DNA of 53,883 nucleotides from NCBI GenBank assembly GCA_035476575.1, contig DATILL010000028.1, positions 1 to 53,883 on the forward strand, read 5' to 3'. Source of the stretch: DATILL01 sp035476575 (GTDB taxonomy: Bacteria; Actinomycetota; Actinomycetes; Mycobacteriales; JACQDL01). The notes beneath the pieces were generated by a model. It ran no database searches. It saw nothing but the letters and a program-made list of their open reading frames with translations, and had not been told where the DNA came from. Made by a program: the position numbers and the translations under genes. Shown piece after piece: positions 25,303-34,192 of this stretch; position 1 is the first letter of the stretch, and every line of letters starts with the position of its first letter.

Positions 25303-27831
25303 GTGTCTGGAACTGGCACTGTGGACACGCGAGGCGTGCCCGCCGTCTGGGGAAGCGTCCCGCAGCGGAACAAGAACTTTACGGGCCGCGAGTCTCTGCT
25401 CCAAGACCTTCGGCGACGCATGACCGGTGAGGTCACCGCGGTCCTTCCGCATGCCCTGCAGGGGCTTGGCGGGGTAGGCAAGACCCAGCTCGCGATCGAG
25501 TACGCATACCGGTACGCCACTGACTATGACGTCATCTGGTGGGTGCCGGCCGACCAGTCCGCGCTGGTCCGTTCCTCGCTGGCGGCGCTGGCGCCGCGGC
25601 TCGGCCTGACCGGGATCGCCCCGGAGCGGGTGGAGGACGCGGTCCGCGCGGTGCTGGACAGCCTGCGCCGGGGCGAGCCACACAAGCGCTGGTTGCTGAT
25701 CTTCGACAATGCGGACCAGCCGGAGGCCATCCGGGAGCTGCTGCCGAGCGGCTCCGGCGACGTGCTGGTGACCTCGCGCAACCACCGCTGGCAGAGCATC
25801 GTGGACACCGTCGAGGTGGACGTCTTCACCCGAGCAGAGAGCCTGGAGTTCCTGCACCGGCGGGTTCCGGGCAGCGTGGACGACGACTCCAACCGGCTCG
25901 CCGAGGAGTTGGGCGACCTGCCGCTGGCCCTGGAGCAGGCCGGCGCGCTGCAGGCCGAGACCGGGATGTCGGTCGCTGAGTACTTGGACCTGCTCGGCAG
26001 CGAGGCGCGCAAGCTGCTGGCCGAGAACCGGCCGTCGGACTACCCGGTCCCGGTCGCCGCGGCGTGGAGCCTGGCCATGGCCAGGCTGCGTGACCAGATG
26101 CCGTTTGCGCTGGAGCTGCTGCGCCGGTGTGCGTTCTTCGGCCCGGAGCCGATCCCGCGGGATCTGCTGCAGCGGGGCCGGTACGTGCTGGACTCGCCGC
26201 TGCGGGAGGCGCTCGGCGACCCCATCATCGTCAGCCGCGCGATGCGCGAGCTGGGCCGCTACGCGTTGGCCCGGATCGACAACAACCGGAAGACCATTCA
26301 GGTCCACCGGCTCATCCAGAAACTGTTGCGCGATGAGCTAGCCGAGGATGAGAAGGAAATCGTCCGGCACGAGGTGCACCTGCTCCTGGCCGCGGCTGAC
26401 CCCGGCGATCCGGAGGAGCCAGAAAACTGGCCAAAGTACCACGAGCTGCTGGCCCACCTGGAGCCGTCGGAGGTTGCCGAGAGCCAGGACGCCGAGGCGC
26501 GCCGGCTGGTGCAGAAAGTTATCGATTACTTGTATTTCGTCGGTGACTACACCACCTGCCTGACCCAAATTGACCGGGCATCGAAGCGGCGCGGCGACAT
26601 CGGCGAGGTCGACCGTGACGTCCTCATCATGCTCGGCCAGCGGGCGATGGTGCTGTGGGCGCTCGGCCGGTACGGCGAGGCGGCCGAGATCCGGCAGGGC
26701 ATCCTGGACCGGGCACAGGAGGTGCTCGGTCCGGACGACGAGTACACCCTGCACACCACCAACGGCTACGGTGCGGACCTGCGGTCGCGCGGTGACTTCG
26801 CGGGTGCTTTGTTGCTGGACGAGGAGCTGCTAGAACGGCACCGCCGGGTGCTGGGTCCGGATCACCCCAACACGTACATGGTGACGCACAACCTCGCGAT
26901 CGACTGCTGCCTCACCGGCGACTACCGCCGGGCCCGGGCGATCGACGAGCAGAACTACCAGGACCGGCGCGACCTGTACGGCCGCGACGACAACCCGTGG
27001 GTGCTCACCTCGCTGGCCGCCATCGCCCGGGACATGCGGCTGGCCGGCGAGTACGGCTCGGCGGTACGCACCGCTGAGCAGGCCCGGCAGATGTTCCTGG
27101 ACGTCACCGGCCAGCGGGCGCTGCCGGAGAAACACCCATGGGTGCTGCTGCAGGCTAAGGACTACTCAGTCGCGCTCCGCAAGGTCGGTGCCTTCCAGGA
27201 CTCGCTCGAACTCGCCCAGCAGGTGTACCGCAGCCACGCGGACGTGCTCGGCGACTCCCACCCTGAGTCGCTGGGTGCCGCCATCAGCCTGGGCAACGCG
27301 CAGCGGCTGGCCGGGGAGTTCGACGAGGCCGTCGGGCGGATCGAGAAGACGGTGCAGCGCTACGGGGACGTCTGGGGTAAGGAGCACCCGTTCACCTTCG
27401 GCTGCGCGCTGAACCTGGCGATCGTCGAGCGGCTGCGCGGTCACCTCGACCTGGCCCAGTCGCTGCTGGAGCAGGCCCTGGACGGGCTGACCCGGACGAT
27501 CGGCCCGAACCGCCACTACACACTCACCTGCCTGACCAACCTGGCCACCACGACGGCCGAGCGGGGCGACCCCCAGGCCGCCCGAGACCTCGGGGAGAAG
27601 GCGCTGCGCCAGCTCCGGGCGGTGCTGGGCCAGGACCATCCGCACACGCTGGCCTGCGCCGCCAACCTGGCGCTGGACCTACAGGCGCTGGGCCTGCATG
27701 CCGAGGCCGACGCGCTGGCCCGGGAGACCGGTGAGCGGTACCTGGCCGCGCTCGGCGAGAAGCACCCGGACGTGCAGGATGCGTTGCGCGGCGAGCGGCT
27801 GACGATCGACTTCGAGCCGCCCGAGGTCTGA
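25303..27831 (+). CDS. fxsT: FxSxx-COOH system NB-ARC/TPR protein FxsT (842 aa)
   Basis: Begins with VWGSVPQRNKNFTGRESLL and then P-loop ALQGLGGVGKTQLAIEYAYR near residue 50, the hallmark of FxsT. Further NB-ARC motifs are WLLIFDNAD, VLVTSRNHRW and GDLPLALEQAGALQAETGMS. A winged helix follows (ALELLRRCAFFGPEPIPRDL). From about residue 400 it is built of 42-residue kinesin-light-chain-type TPRs, each with an LGPDHP(N/H)T-like turn. Such STAND proteins accompany FxsA/FxsB peptide loci; their role there is not established, but they may sense the modified peptide. The GTG start follows a G-rich sequence. It is convergent with the HExxH gene, 58 bases away. Confidence 0.88.
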   Translation: MSGTGTVDTRGVPAVWGSVPQRNKNFTGRESLLQDLRRRMTGEVTAVLPHALQGLGGVGKTQLAIEYAYRYATDYDVIWWVPADQSALVRSSLAALAPRLGLTGIAPERVEDAVRAVLDSLRRGEPHKRWLLIFDNADQPEAIRELLPSGSGDVLVTSRNHRWQSIVDTVEVDVFTRAESLEFLHRRVPGSVDDDSNRLAEELGDLPLALEQAGALQAETGMSVAEYLDLLGSEARKLLAENRPSDYPVPVAAAWSLAMARLRDQMPFALELLRRCAFFGPEPIPRDLLQRGRYVLDSPLREALGDPIIVSRAMRELGRYALARIDNNRKTIQVHRLIQKLLRDELAEDEKEIVRHEVHLLLAAADPGDPEEPENWPKYHELLAHLEPSEVAESQDAEARRLVQKVIDYLYFVGDYTTCLTQIDRASKRRGDIGEVDRDVLIMLGQRAMVLWALGRYGEAAEIRQGILDRAQEVLGPDDEYTLHTTNGYGADLRSRGDFAGALLLDEELLERHRRVLGPDHPNTYMVTHNLAIDCCLTGDYRRARAIDEQNYQDRRDLYGRDDNPWVLTSLAAIARDMRLAGEYGSAVRTAEQARQMFLDVTGQRALPEKHPWVLLQAKDYSVALRKVGAFQDSLELAQQVYRSHADVLGDSHPESLGAAISLGNAQRLAGEFDEAVGRIEKTVQRYGDVWGKEHPFTFGCALNLAIVERLRGHLDLAQSLLEQALDGLTRTIGPNRHYTLTCLTNLATTTAERGDPQAARDLGEKALRQLRAVLGQDHPHTLACAANLALDLQALGLHAEADALARETGERYLAALGEKHPDVQDALRGERLTIDFEPPEV

Positions 27832-27864
27832 GCTACCCTGCGCCGTCTGAGCTACCCTGCGCCG
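27827..27864 (+). repeat. 19-bp tandem duplication spanning the fxsT stop
   Basis: The unit tctgagctaccctgcgccg occurs twice in a row without mismatch. The first copy contains the fxsT TGA stop, so the duplication repeats the stop context downstream in the short convergent gap. It looks like a recent slippage event. Confidence 0.9.
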
Positions 27865-27889
27865 CGGGGCTCGGCTGGCTCCGCGCGGC

Positions 27890-29749
27890 TCAGATGGCGG
27901 CGATGGGTTGGCGGCTGACGCCCGGGTGCGGTACGCCGTCCAGCCAGCCGGCCAACGCCTCTGCGTCCGGTGGCTGGCCGGCTGCCGCGGCGATGCGTCG
28001 GTGCAACGCGTGCAGGCTCTCCGGGTACGCGACGAGGAAGCGCCGGGTTGACCTGCGCAGCCTGCGGTGCGCGAGCACCAGGCCGGCCCAGGCGTCGGCC
28101 CGGTCGGAGGTGTCGTCGGGAGCATCGGCGAGTACACCGAGGTAGAGCCCGGCCGCCGTCGGGTAGTCGGCCAGCGCGTACGCCGCGTCCGCCGGCCTGG
28201 CGCCGGGCACGCCAACCGTCAGCCATGCCTGGTCCGTGCACAGCGCCTCGAAGCGGCCCGGGTCGCGCAGCCGCCGGTAGGTCAGCTCAAGCCGGGCGTT
28301 GGCAGCCGCCCACCGGCGCGGGTCGGTGCGCACGGTGGCTGGCCCAGGGCGGCCAGGCGGGCACGGCGCGCCGGCCAGCCAGGCGGCGGCGCACGCCGCG
28401 AGGTGTTCCTCGTCCGGCTGCAGGTTGTGCAGCCGCCACCGGACCCAGTGGTCTGCAAGCGCGTCCCGGGCCAGCCGCTCGGACTCGATGGGTGCGGGAT
28501 GCGCCCGCAGCTCGGCCAGCCGTTGGCGCATCCCGCCGAGGAAACGTTCTCCAGCGGCGGTGAGCAGCCCGGACGCGGCCACGGTCTGCAGTACCCGCCG
28601 CACCGCGTGCCGCCACCGGGTGAACTCGAAATGCGCTACCCGGCTGTGCGCTCCGACCTCGGCCAGCCGCTGGTCCTGCCAGTAGTCGACCAGCCCGAGG
28701 TAGGCATAGGCGCCCTGCAGCAGGCCGGTGACCGGCCGCGGATCCTGGCGCCAGGGGGCGTAGCAGGCGCCGTCGCCGCCGTCCCGGTACAGCCGCACCA
28801 GGTCGAGCAACGCGGACAGCTTGGAGTGCTGGAACTCGTGTACCAGCGTGACGGCGAGCGTCCGGCCGTCCGCCGGCTTGGTCAGCGCGACCGTGCCGCA
28901 GGCGTCGCTGGTCGAGGCGCTCCGCCCGTCCACCCCGTCCACCGGCTCGAGCGGGACCAGCGCCGCGACCCCGGCGGACAGCGCCGCCGCGCGCGGCCTG
29001 TGCCGGCGCACCAGGATCGCCCAGGCCTGGTCGAGCCCGGCCTGCCAGCCGCCCATCTCGGCGTCGGGTACCCGGCGTGCCGCGCCGATGTGGTTGCAGT
29101 CCCGGTATGGGTCGACGTCGTCGAGGCGGACCGCGATCCGGTGGCCGTCCAGCTCGCTGTCCAGCCGGCGGGCCGGCCACCAGTGTGGGCCGGTGGTCGC
29201 GCTGCGCACCGGCACCTCGACCACGGTGGTGCCGAGATCTACCCGGAACCCGGGCCCGGCAGGCTCGGCCCGGGCCTGGTACCACCCCGGCGGCACGCCG
29301 AGCCGGGCCAGCCCGAATGTCGGGATCATCACAGTGCCGTCCAGCCGTACCCGCAGCGTCAGGTCGAAGCCTTCCCCGGCGGCCAACGCAACCGCCGCGG
29401 TGATCGCGCCGAGGTGACCAAGGTCGTCGGCCAGCGTCCGCGGGTCCCCCACGCCGGTGCGCAGCCGGCGCAGCGTGTGCGTGGACCAGGCGTTGACGTG
29501 TGGGTAGCCCAGCACCGCGCCGGCAGCGGCCCGGGACCGCTGCCTGACCCCGGCCAGCGCCCGGAAGCTGGCGGCGAAGTGGTCGGCCACCGCCGGCTCC
29601 ACATTTCTTTCCGGCAGCTCCCGGAGTATTGCCAGAACCTGCAGCACACATTTGCTCAACCGACCGGCCGCTAGCTCACCGGTAAGGCTTCCAGCGCCGC
29701 TGGCTAGCGTATCGAACTGGCTGCCCGGCAGGCGGTGCGTGCTGAGCAT
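27890..29749 (-). CDS. HExxH-motif peptide-modification protein of the FxsB locus (619 aa)
   Basis: Contains LVHEFQHSKLSALLDL, with the zinc-metalloprotease-like HExxH at residues 304-308, inside a long, mostly helical protein. It matches the 'HEXXH motif-containing putative peptide modification protein' family that accompanies radical SAM FxsB. The catalysed step is not known; proteolytic leader removal or peptide modification are both suggested. ATG 29749 overlaps the FxsB stop by one base (TGATG), so translation is coupled; the open frame extends upstream only within fxsB. It is the last gene of the fxsA-fxsB-HExxH minus-strand operon. In many genomes this domain is fused to FxsB, so the split arrangement is an alternative form of the same pair. 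Confidence 0.87.
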   Translation of the reverse strand: MLSTHRLPGSQFDTLASGAGSLTGELAAGRLSKCVLQVLAILRELPERNVEPAVADHFAASFRALAGVRQRSRAAAGAVLGYPHVNAWSTHTLRRLRTGVGDPRTLADDLGHLGAITAAVALAAGEGFDLTLRVRLDGTVMIPTFGLARLGVPPGWYQARAEPAGPGFRVDLGTTVVEVPVRSATTGPHWWPARRLDSELDGHRIAVRLDDVDPYRDCNHIGAARRVPDAEMGGWQAGLDQAWAILVRRHRPRAAALSAGVAALVPLEPVDGVDGRSASTSDACGTVALTKPADGRTLAVTLVHEFQHSKLSALLDLVRLYRDGGDGACYAPWRQDPRPVTGLLQGAYAYLGLVDYWQDQRLAEVGAHSRVAHFEFTRWRHAVRRVLQTVAASGLLTAAGERFLGGMRQRLAELRAHPAPIESERLARDALADHWVRWRLHNLQPDEEHLAACAAAWLAGAPCPPGRPGPATVRTDPRRWAAANARLELTYRRLRDPGRFEALCTDQAWLTVGVPGARPADAAYALADYPTAAGLYLGVLADAPDDTSDRADAWAGLVLAHRRLRRSTRRFLVAYPESLHALHRRIAAAAGQPPDAEALAGWLDGVPHPGVSRQPIAAI

Positions 29750-30999
29750 CAGCTCGCCATCCGGGCCAGCCGGCCAATATCCTGGGCTACCTGTGCCCGG
29801 ATACGCTGGATGAGCGCGAGCATATCCGGGCAGTAGACAGACCTGTTGCGGAACCCGGCGCCGGCCCGGTAGCGGTGCGGGTAGAAACCGCCACCGCAGA
29901 CCTCCAGGACCGCGCACTGCCGGCATTCTTCCGCGAGTCCGGCAATGCCACTCTGCCGGTCCAGAAAAGCGGGATGGCGAAGTAGCTGGTCAATGGCGTG
30001 GGTGGCCAGGTGGAGGCCGGTGGCGGCGGCGCCGGAAAATGTCGACTTCAGCGCGTCCACCTGTTCCAGGGACCCATCCGTTTCGAGCACCGCGATGCTG
30101 GCGGCGGCCAGCCCGAGACCCTCCAGATGGCTGACACCGCCGAGCAGCAGATGGATGATCTCGCGGAACAGCCGTAGCTCGGTCTCCTGCTCTGGTGCGG
30201 AGTACCACTGGTCGAACACCGCACCCAGCCAATCGGCGTATGGGGTGCCGGTGGGGTCACCGCTACGGCCCGGGGGCGGTGCCGTCCAGTTGCCCAGCGG
30301 CAGCAGGAAGTCCATCCGCGGCGGGGCGAACCGCAGCAGGTCCCGGTACGTGGTGACCGGATCGTGGGCGAGGTCGACCGTGCAGAGCAGGCCGGCGAAC
30401 AGATGCCGGTACGGGTCCGACCGCAGCAGCTCCAGGCCGCGGGCGACATCGGCATGGCTGCCCCGGCCGTTCGGGTACCGGCGATGCCGGTCCTGTGCGG
30501 CCTGCCCGCCGTCCAGGCTGACGGCGACCCGGATCCCGTGCTCGGCCAGCACATTCAGCAGCGGCTCGGTAATCAGAGTCCCGTTCGACTGTACGGTCAG
30601 TCTCACGGCGGTGGCTGCCGGTATCCGCTGGCGCAGTGTCCGGGCGGTCTCGGCGAAGAATGCCGGGCCGGCGAGCAGCGGTTCACCGCCGTGTAACACG
30701 ACCCCGACCCGCGGTAGCCGGTGTGTGTGCGCGTGCTCGGCAATGCGGTCCGCGGCGAGCTGGACCACATCCCGGCTCATCGCCAGCGGGCGGTCCTGCC
30801 AGCTCTGGTCCGCCATGCGGTACACGTAGCAGTAGTCGCAGGCCAGGTTGCAGCGGCTGTAAACTTTCAGGACGAACTGCCGAATCGGTGCCGGCTGCCA
30901 GCTACCGCTTTCCGCGGAGGTGTGCCCGGCGGCAGCATCGTCGGTCACCTGCCATTGTGGGCGAACGTGCGCGCGGGGCATCGGCGCGTCTCCACTCAT
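29749..30999 (-). CDS. fxsB: FxsB-type radical SAM/SPASM peptide maturase (416 aa)
   Basis: The radical SAM CxxxCxxC motif is RCNLACDYCY with cysteines 50, 54 and 57, which would bind the 4Fe-4S cluster and S-adenosylmethionine. Typical later motifs are VVLHGGEPLLAG and LTVQSNGTLIT. A SPASM cysteine cluster lies near residues 350-390 (EECRQCAVLEVCGGGF, and a later YCPD). FxsB enzymes install a carbon-carbon cyclophane link in the C-terminal residues of the FxsA peptide. Its ATG overlaps the stop of the 56-aa precursor by four bases, and its stop overlaps the HExxH start, giving a tight three-gene operon. All expected cluster ligands appear present, so it is probably active. Confidence 0.92.
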   Translation of the reverse strand: MSGDAPMPRAHVRPQWQVTDDAAAGHTSAESGSWQPAPIRQFVLKVYSRCNLACDYCYVYRMADQSWQDRPLAMSRDVVQLAADRIAEHAHTHRLPRVGVVLHGGEPLLAGPAFFAETARTLRQRIPAATAVRLTVQSNGTLITEPLLNVLAEHGIRVAVSLDGGQAAQDRHRRYPNGRGSHADVARGLELLRSDPYRHLFAGLLCTVDLAHDPVTTYRDLLRFAPPRMDFLLPLGNWTAPPPGRSGDPTGTPYADWLGAVFDQWYSAPEQETELRLFREIIHLLLGGVSHLEGLGLAAASIAVLETDGSLEQVDALKSTFSGAAATGLHLATHAIDQLLRHPAFLDRQSGIAGLAEECRQCAVLEVCGGGFYPHRYRAGAGFRNRSVYCPDMLALIQRIRAQVAQDIGRLARMAS

Positions 31000-31166
31000 A
31001 TGCTCTGCTGGAAGGCAGAGGTCATTTCATCCGGATTGTCCGCAGTCTGCAGGATCCGCCGAAGCGCCTGTGTCAAGGCCGAATCCCGGAGCGTGGTGAG
31101 ACGCATAAGATCGATCTCGCTCAGATCGATAAGGCTGGAGTCTATGTCGAGATCTTCGTCACCCAT
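30996..31166 (-). CDS. fxsA: FxsA-like cyclophane RiPP precursor with variant C-terminus (56 aa)
   Basis: A short gene directly upstream of fxsB, overlapping it by ATGA. It has a GGAGGG ribosome binding site seven bases before ATG 31166. The peptide starts MGDEDLDIDSSLIDLSEIDL, an acidic leader, then MRLTTLRDSALTQALRRILQ, and ends TSAFQQSI. FxsA peptides have this size, acidic start and a C-terminal FxSxx. Here the phenylalanine is at -5 as expected, but the residue at -3 is glutamine instead of serine, with serine at -2. The product would be a three-residue cyclophane if FxsB accepts Gln; whether it does is unknown. Its promoter lies in the 158-base gap shared with the divergent TIR gene. 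Confidence 0.88.
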   Translation of the reverse strand: MGDEDLDIDSSLIDLSEIDLMRLTTLRDSALTQALRRILQTADNPDEMTSAFQQSI

Positions 31167-31324
31167 CCGGTTACCCTCCGTGGTGGCCCGATCGTAGCCT
31201 ACCCTGCGCCCGGCCGACCGTCATCCACCGATATGGCGAGACCGGGTGGGTTCGGCAAACGCCTTCGGCGGCAGACCGCGTGTTCATGCTCGTAGCCGCC
31301 GGCCGGCTGTGGCAATGTAGGGGG

Positions 31325-33916
31325 GTGATTGGGGAGTCCGCGTCGGGTAGGCCGGTGGACTTCTACGTCTCGCATGCCGGCACCGATGAGGACTGGGCGA
31401 CCTGGATCGCGCAACAGCTGGAGGACGCCGGTTACACCGTAGAACTCGACGTGTGGAACTGGGCGGCCGGCATAGATGTAATCGACGCGACGCAGCGGGC
31501 GCTGGATCGGGCAGACCGGGTGCTGGCGGTGTGGACGCCGGAGTACTTCATCAGGACGTGGGCCCAGCTCGAGCACCGGGTGTCCTTCGCCGCGGCGCAG
31601 GCCCAGCCCGGCTGGCTGGTCCCGATCGTGGTCCGATCCTGCCCGGACGAGGCGATCCCACGGCTGTACCGGACGTTGATCCGGGCGGAGCTGGTCGGCC
31701 TGAGCGAGCCGGCGGCGCGGGCACGGCTGCTCGAAGCGGTGGCCGGGCCGAGCCGTCCGACCAGGCCGCTGCCCTACCCGGGCGCCGCGGGGAGCAGCTA
31801 CCCGGGCCGGCTGCCCCGGGTGTGGAACGTGACGAACCGCAACCCCTTCTTTGTCGGCAGGGAGAGCCTGCTGGACCAGCTACACGCCCGGCTGTCGGCG
31901 GCCCGGCCGGCCGCGGTGGTGCTGGCCGCCGAGCTGAGCGAGGGCGGCCTGGGCAAGAGCGACTTAGCCATCGAGTACGCCTGGCGGTACGCCGACCGGT
32001 TCGAGCTGGTGTGGTGGGTGGATGCCAGCTCACACGCCACCGGGGCGGCGGGCCTGCTGGAGCTGGCTGTGCTGCTCGACGTACCGACCGCCGGTGGCAG
32101 CCAGACCGCCCTGCCGGCGCTGTTCGCCGAGCTGGCCGGCCGGGCGGACTGGCTGCTGGTGCTCGACGACGTGGCCGGCCCCGAGCAGTTCGACCGGCTG
32201 CGCCCGCCGGAGTCCGGCCGGCTGATCGTGACCACGCGGCATGCCAGGGTCGGCCAGCCCGGCCAGCGGATACCGGTCGGGCGGTTCAACCGGGCCGAGT
32301 CGATGGGCCTGCTCCGCCGCCGGTGCCCGTGGCTGGCCCAGCCGGCCGCGGCCCGGATCGCCGAGATCCTCGACGACCTGCCGCTGGCGGTGGCGCAGGC
32401 GGCGGCATTCCTCGCCCAGACCGGCATGGCGGTTGAGGAGTACCTGCCGCGGCTGGTCGGGCACGGCGCGGTGGCCGACGACGGGCCGGCCAGCCTGGCC
32501 GCCACGGTGGTGGTCACGCTGGACCAGCTCGCCGCGCTGGACCCCGCCGCGACCGACCTGCTCGACCAGCTAGCCCTGCTGGCCCCCGAGCCGGTACCCC
32601 TCACCGCCGCCGCACCGGCCGCACCTGACGCTGCGCCGGTGCCCGGCCTGGTCGTCAGCGACCCGGAGACCACCAGCGAGATTGTCTCCAGCATCACCGG
32701 GCTGGGGCTGGCCACTCTGGACGGCACCAGCATCCAGCTCCACAGCCGGGTACACGCCGTCATCGCCGCCAGCCTGTCCGGGGAGCGGCGGGCGCTGGCG
32801 CTCGGCCGGGCGCTGCGCCTACTCGGTACGGCCGACCCGGGTGAGCCCGGCTGGCCGCGGAGCTGGCTGCGGTATGCCGCGCTCGCCTCGCACGTGGACG
32901 CCGCGGCCGCCGCCCTGGCGATCACCCCCGGCGTCCCCGAAGCCGCGACGTTCTTGCGGTTGCTCGACCACGTCTGCCGCTACCTGCGGCTGGCCGGCCA
33001 GCCGCAGGCGAGCTACGACCTAGCCGAGGCAACCTACCAGCGCCGGCACCGGGCGCACGGCCCGGACCATCCGCAGACGCTGCGGTGGGCGATGCACCGC
33101 GGCGCCGGGTTGGCCGCGCTCGGCTGCCCCGAGGACGCCCGGGAGGTGCTCGCGGACGCTCTCGACCGGCAGCGGCAGCTCACCGGGCCGGATCATCCGC
33201 AGGCGCTGCAGATGGCCGGGCACCTGGCTGGCGCCCTGGCGGCGCTCAGGGAGACCGAGAGCGCGCAGCAACTGCTGCTGGACACGCTGGCCCGCCGGCG
33301 CCGGACCCTCGGCCCTGATGCCGCCGAGACCCTGGAGTCAGCGACCGATCTCGGCGAGCTCCTCCGCGTCCTTGGCTATCACCAGCAATCCCGGCACCTG
33401 CTCGAGGAGGCCCTGACCCGGCGACGGCGGGTGCTGGGCGCGGATCACCCACAGACACTGGCCTCGGCGCACCACCTGGGGCTGACGCTGGCTGTGGTGG
33501 GCGATCACGACGCGGCGCGCAACGTGCTGTGGGAGACGGCCGGCCGGCGGCGACGGGTGTTCGGCGCGGATCACCCGGAGGCGCTGGCCTCGGCGCACCA
33601 CCTGGGGCTGGTGCTGGCGGCGGTGGGTGATCACGACGCGGCGCGTGATGTGTTGCGGGAGACGGCCGGCCGGCGGCGGCGGGTGCTGGGCGCGGATCAC
33701 CGGGAGGCGCTGGCCTCGGCGCACCACCTGGGGCTGGTGCTGGCCGCGGTCGGCGAGCACGACGCCGCCCGGCAGGTGCTGGACGACACATGGGACCGGC
33801 GCCAGCGCGTGCTCGGCCCGGACCACCCGGACACGCTGAGTACCGAGGCCAGCCGGCGCGGACCGTGGCCTCCAGTCCGGCCGGCACAACCAGATCATCC
33901 CGAGCTCGGTGACTGA
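31325..33916 (+). CDS. TIR-NB-ARC-TPR STAND protein (863 aa)
   Basis: N-terminal TIR domain (residues about 8-140): VDFYVSHAGTDEDWATWIAQ, a WxxxE segment TWAQLEH carrying the glutamate expected in TIR NAD+ hydrolases, and a VPIVVRSCP strand. Then an NB-ARC ATPase with P-loop SEGGLGKSDLAIEYAWRY near residue 207, WLLVLDDVAGPEQF and DDLPLAVAQAAAFLAQTG. From about residue 550 come 42-residue TPRs, the last four almost identical. The design equals FxsT plus a TIR effector; FxsC proteins of these loci are also TIR-like. It is divergent from the fxsA operon. TIR-STAND-TPR proteins are known antiphage sensors that deplete NAD+; that function here is inference. GTG 31325 is preferred, but ATG 31286 or GTG 31280 are possible. 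Confidence 0.85.
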   Translation: MIGESASGRPVDFYVSHAGTDEDWATWIAQQLEDAGYTVELDVWNWAAGIDVIDATQRALDRADRVLAVWTPEYFIRTWAQLEHRVSFAAAQAQPGWLVPIVVRSCPDEAIPRLYRTLIRAELVGLSEPAARARLLEAVAGPSRPTRPLPYPGAAGSSYPGRLPRVWNVTNRNPFFVGRESLLDQLHARLSAARPAAVVLAAELSEGGLGKSDLAIEYAWRYADRFELVWWVDASSHATGAAGLLELAVLLDVPTAGGSQTALPALFAELAGRADWLLVLDDVAGPEQFDRLRPPESGRLIVTTRHARVGQPGQRIPVGRFNRAESMGLLRRRCPWLAQPAAARIAEILDDLPLAVAQAAAFLAQTGMAVEEYLPRLVGHGAVADDGPASLAATVVVTLDQLAALDPAATDLLDQLALLAPEPVPLTAAAPAAPDAAPVPGLVVSDPETTSEIVSSITGLGLATLDGTSIQLHSRVHAVIAASLSGERRALALGRALRLLGTADPGEPGWPRSWLRYAALASHVDAAAAALAITPGVPEAATFLRLLDHVCRYLRLAGQPQASYDLAEATYQRRHRAHGPDHPQTLRWAMHRGAGLAALGCPEDAREVLADALDRQRQLTGPDHPQALQMAGHLAGALAALRETESAQQLLLDTLARRRRTLGPDAAETLESATDLGELLRVLGYHQQSRHLLEEALTRRRRVLGADHPQTLASAHHLGLTLAVVGDHDAARNVLWETAGRRRRVFGADHPEALASAHHLGLVLAAVGDHDAARDVLRETAGRRRRVLGADHREALASAHHLGLVLAAVGEHDAARQVLDDTWDRRQRVLGPDHPDTLSTEASRRGPWPPVRPAQPDHPELGD
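33431..33850 (+). repeat. Near-identical 126-bp TPR repeats
   Basis: Four TPR units with exactly 126-bp period start near 33431, 33557, 33683 and 33809. The first three are almost identical in DNA (shared stretches such as gcctcggcgcaccacctggg), encoding ASAHHLGL(T/V)LA(V/A)VGDHDAAR. Conservation at third codon positions indicates recent duplication or gene conversion, not only protein-level constraint. Unit number may vary between strains. Confidence 0.88.
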
Positions 33917-34125
33917 CCACCTGCACCCCGAAGGCGGGACCCTCGCGGGGCGGATCGGCGGCGTCAGGCCCGGATCGGTCAACAGGTGAGAAAGATGCCT
34001 GTCCCGGGGTGAGCACCCCGCCGTGGGTCGTACTGCGCCTTCGCCGCGGCGAACGCCGGTGCCGGCAGATCACCCCGGCGGCCACGAGCACCCGCCACAC
34101 CACCACATGGGCTCCGCCACCCCAA

Positions 34126-34167
34126 GTGGTGACCTCTTGGGCTCCAGAGGCAACAAGAGGTCACCAC
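34126..34167. terminator. Bidirectional hairpin between convergent TIR and MFS genes
   Basis: Perfect 14-pair inverted repeat GTGGTGACCTCTTG / CAAGAGGTCACCAC around a 14-base loop, placed between two convergent stop codons. There is no T tract, as is common in high-GC actinobacteria. A third partial copy (gtggtcaccac) follows at about 34177, so a protein-binding role is also possible. Confidence 0.65.
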
Positions 34168-34192
34168 AACGCCGAGTGGTCACCACACGGGC

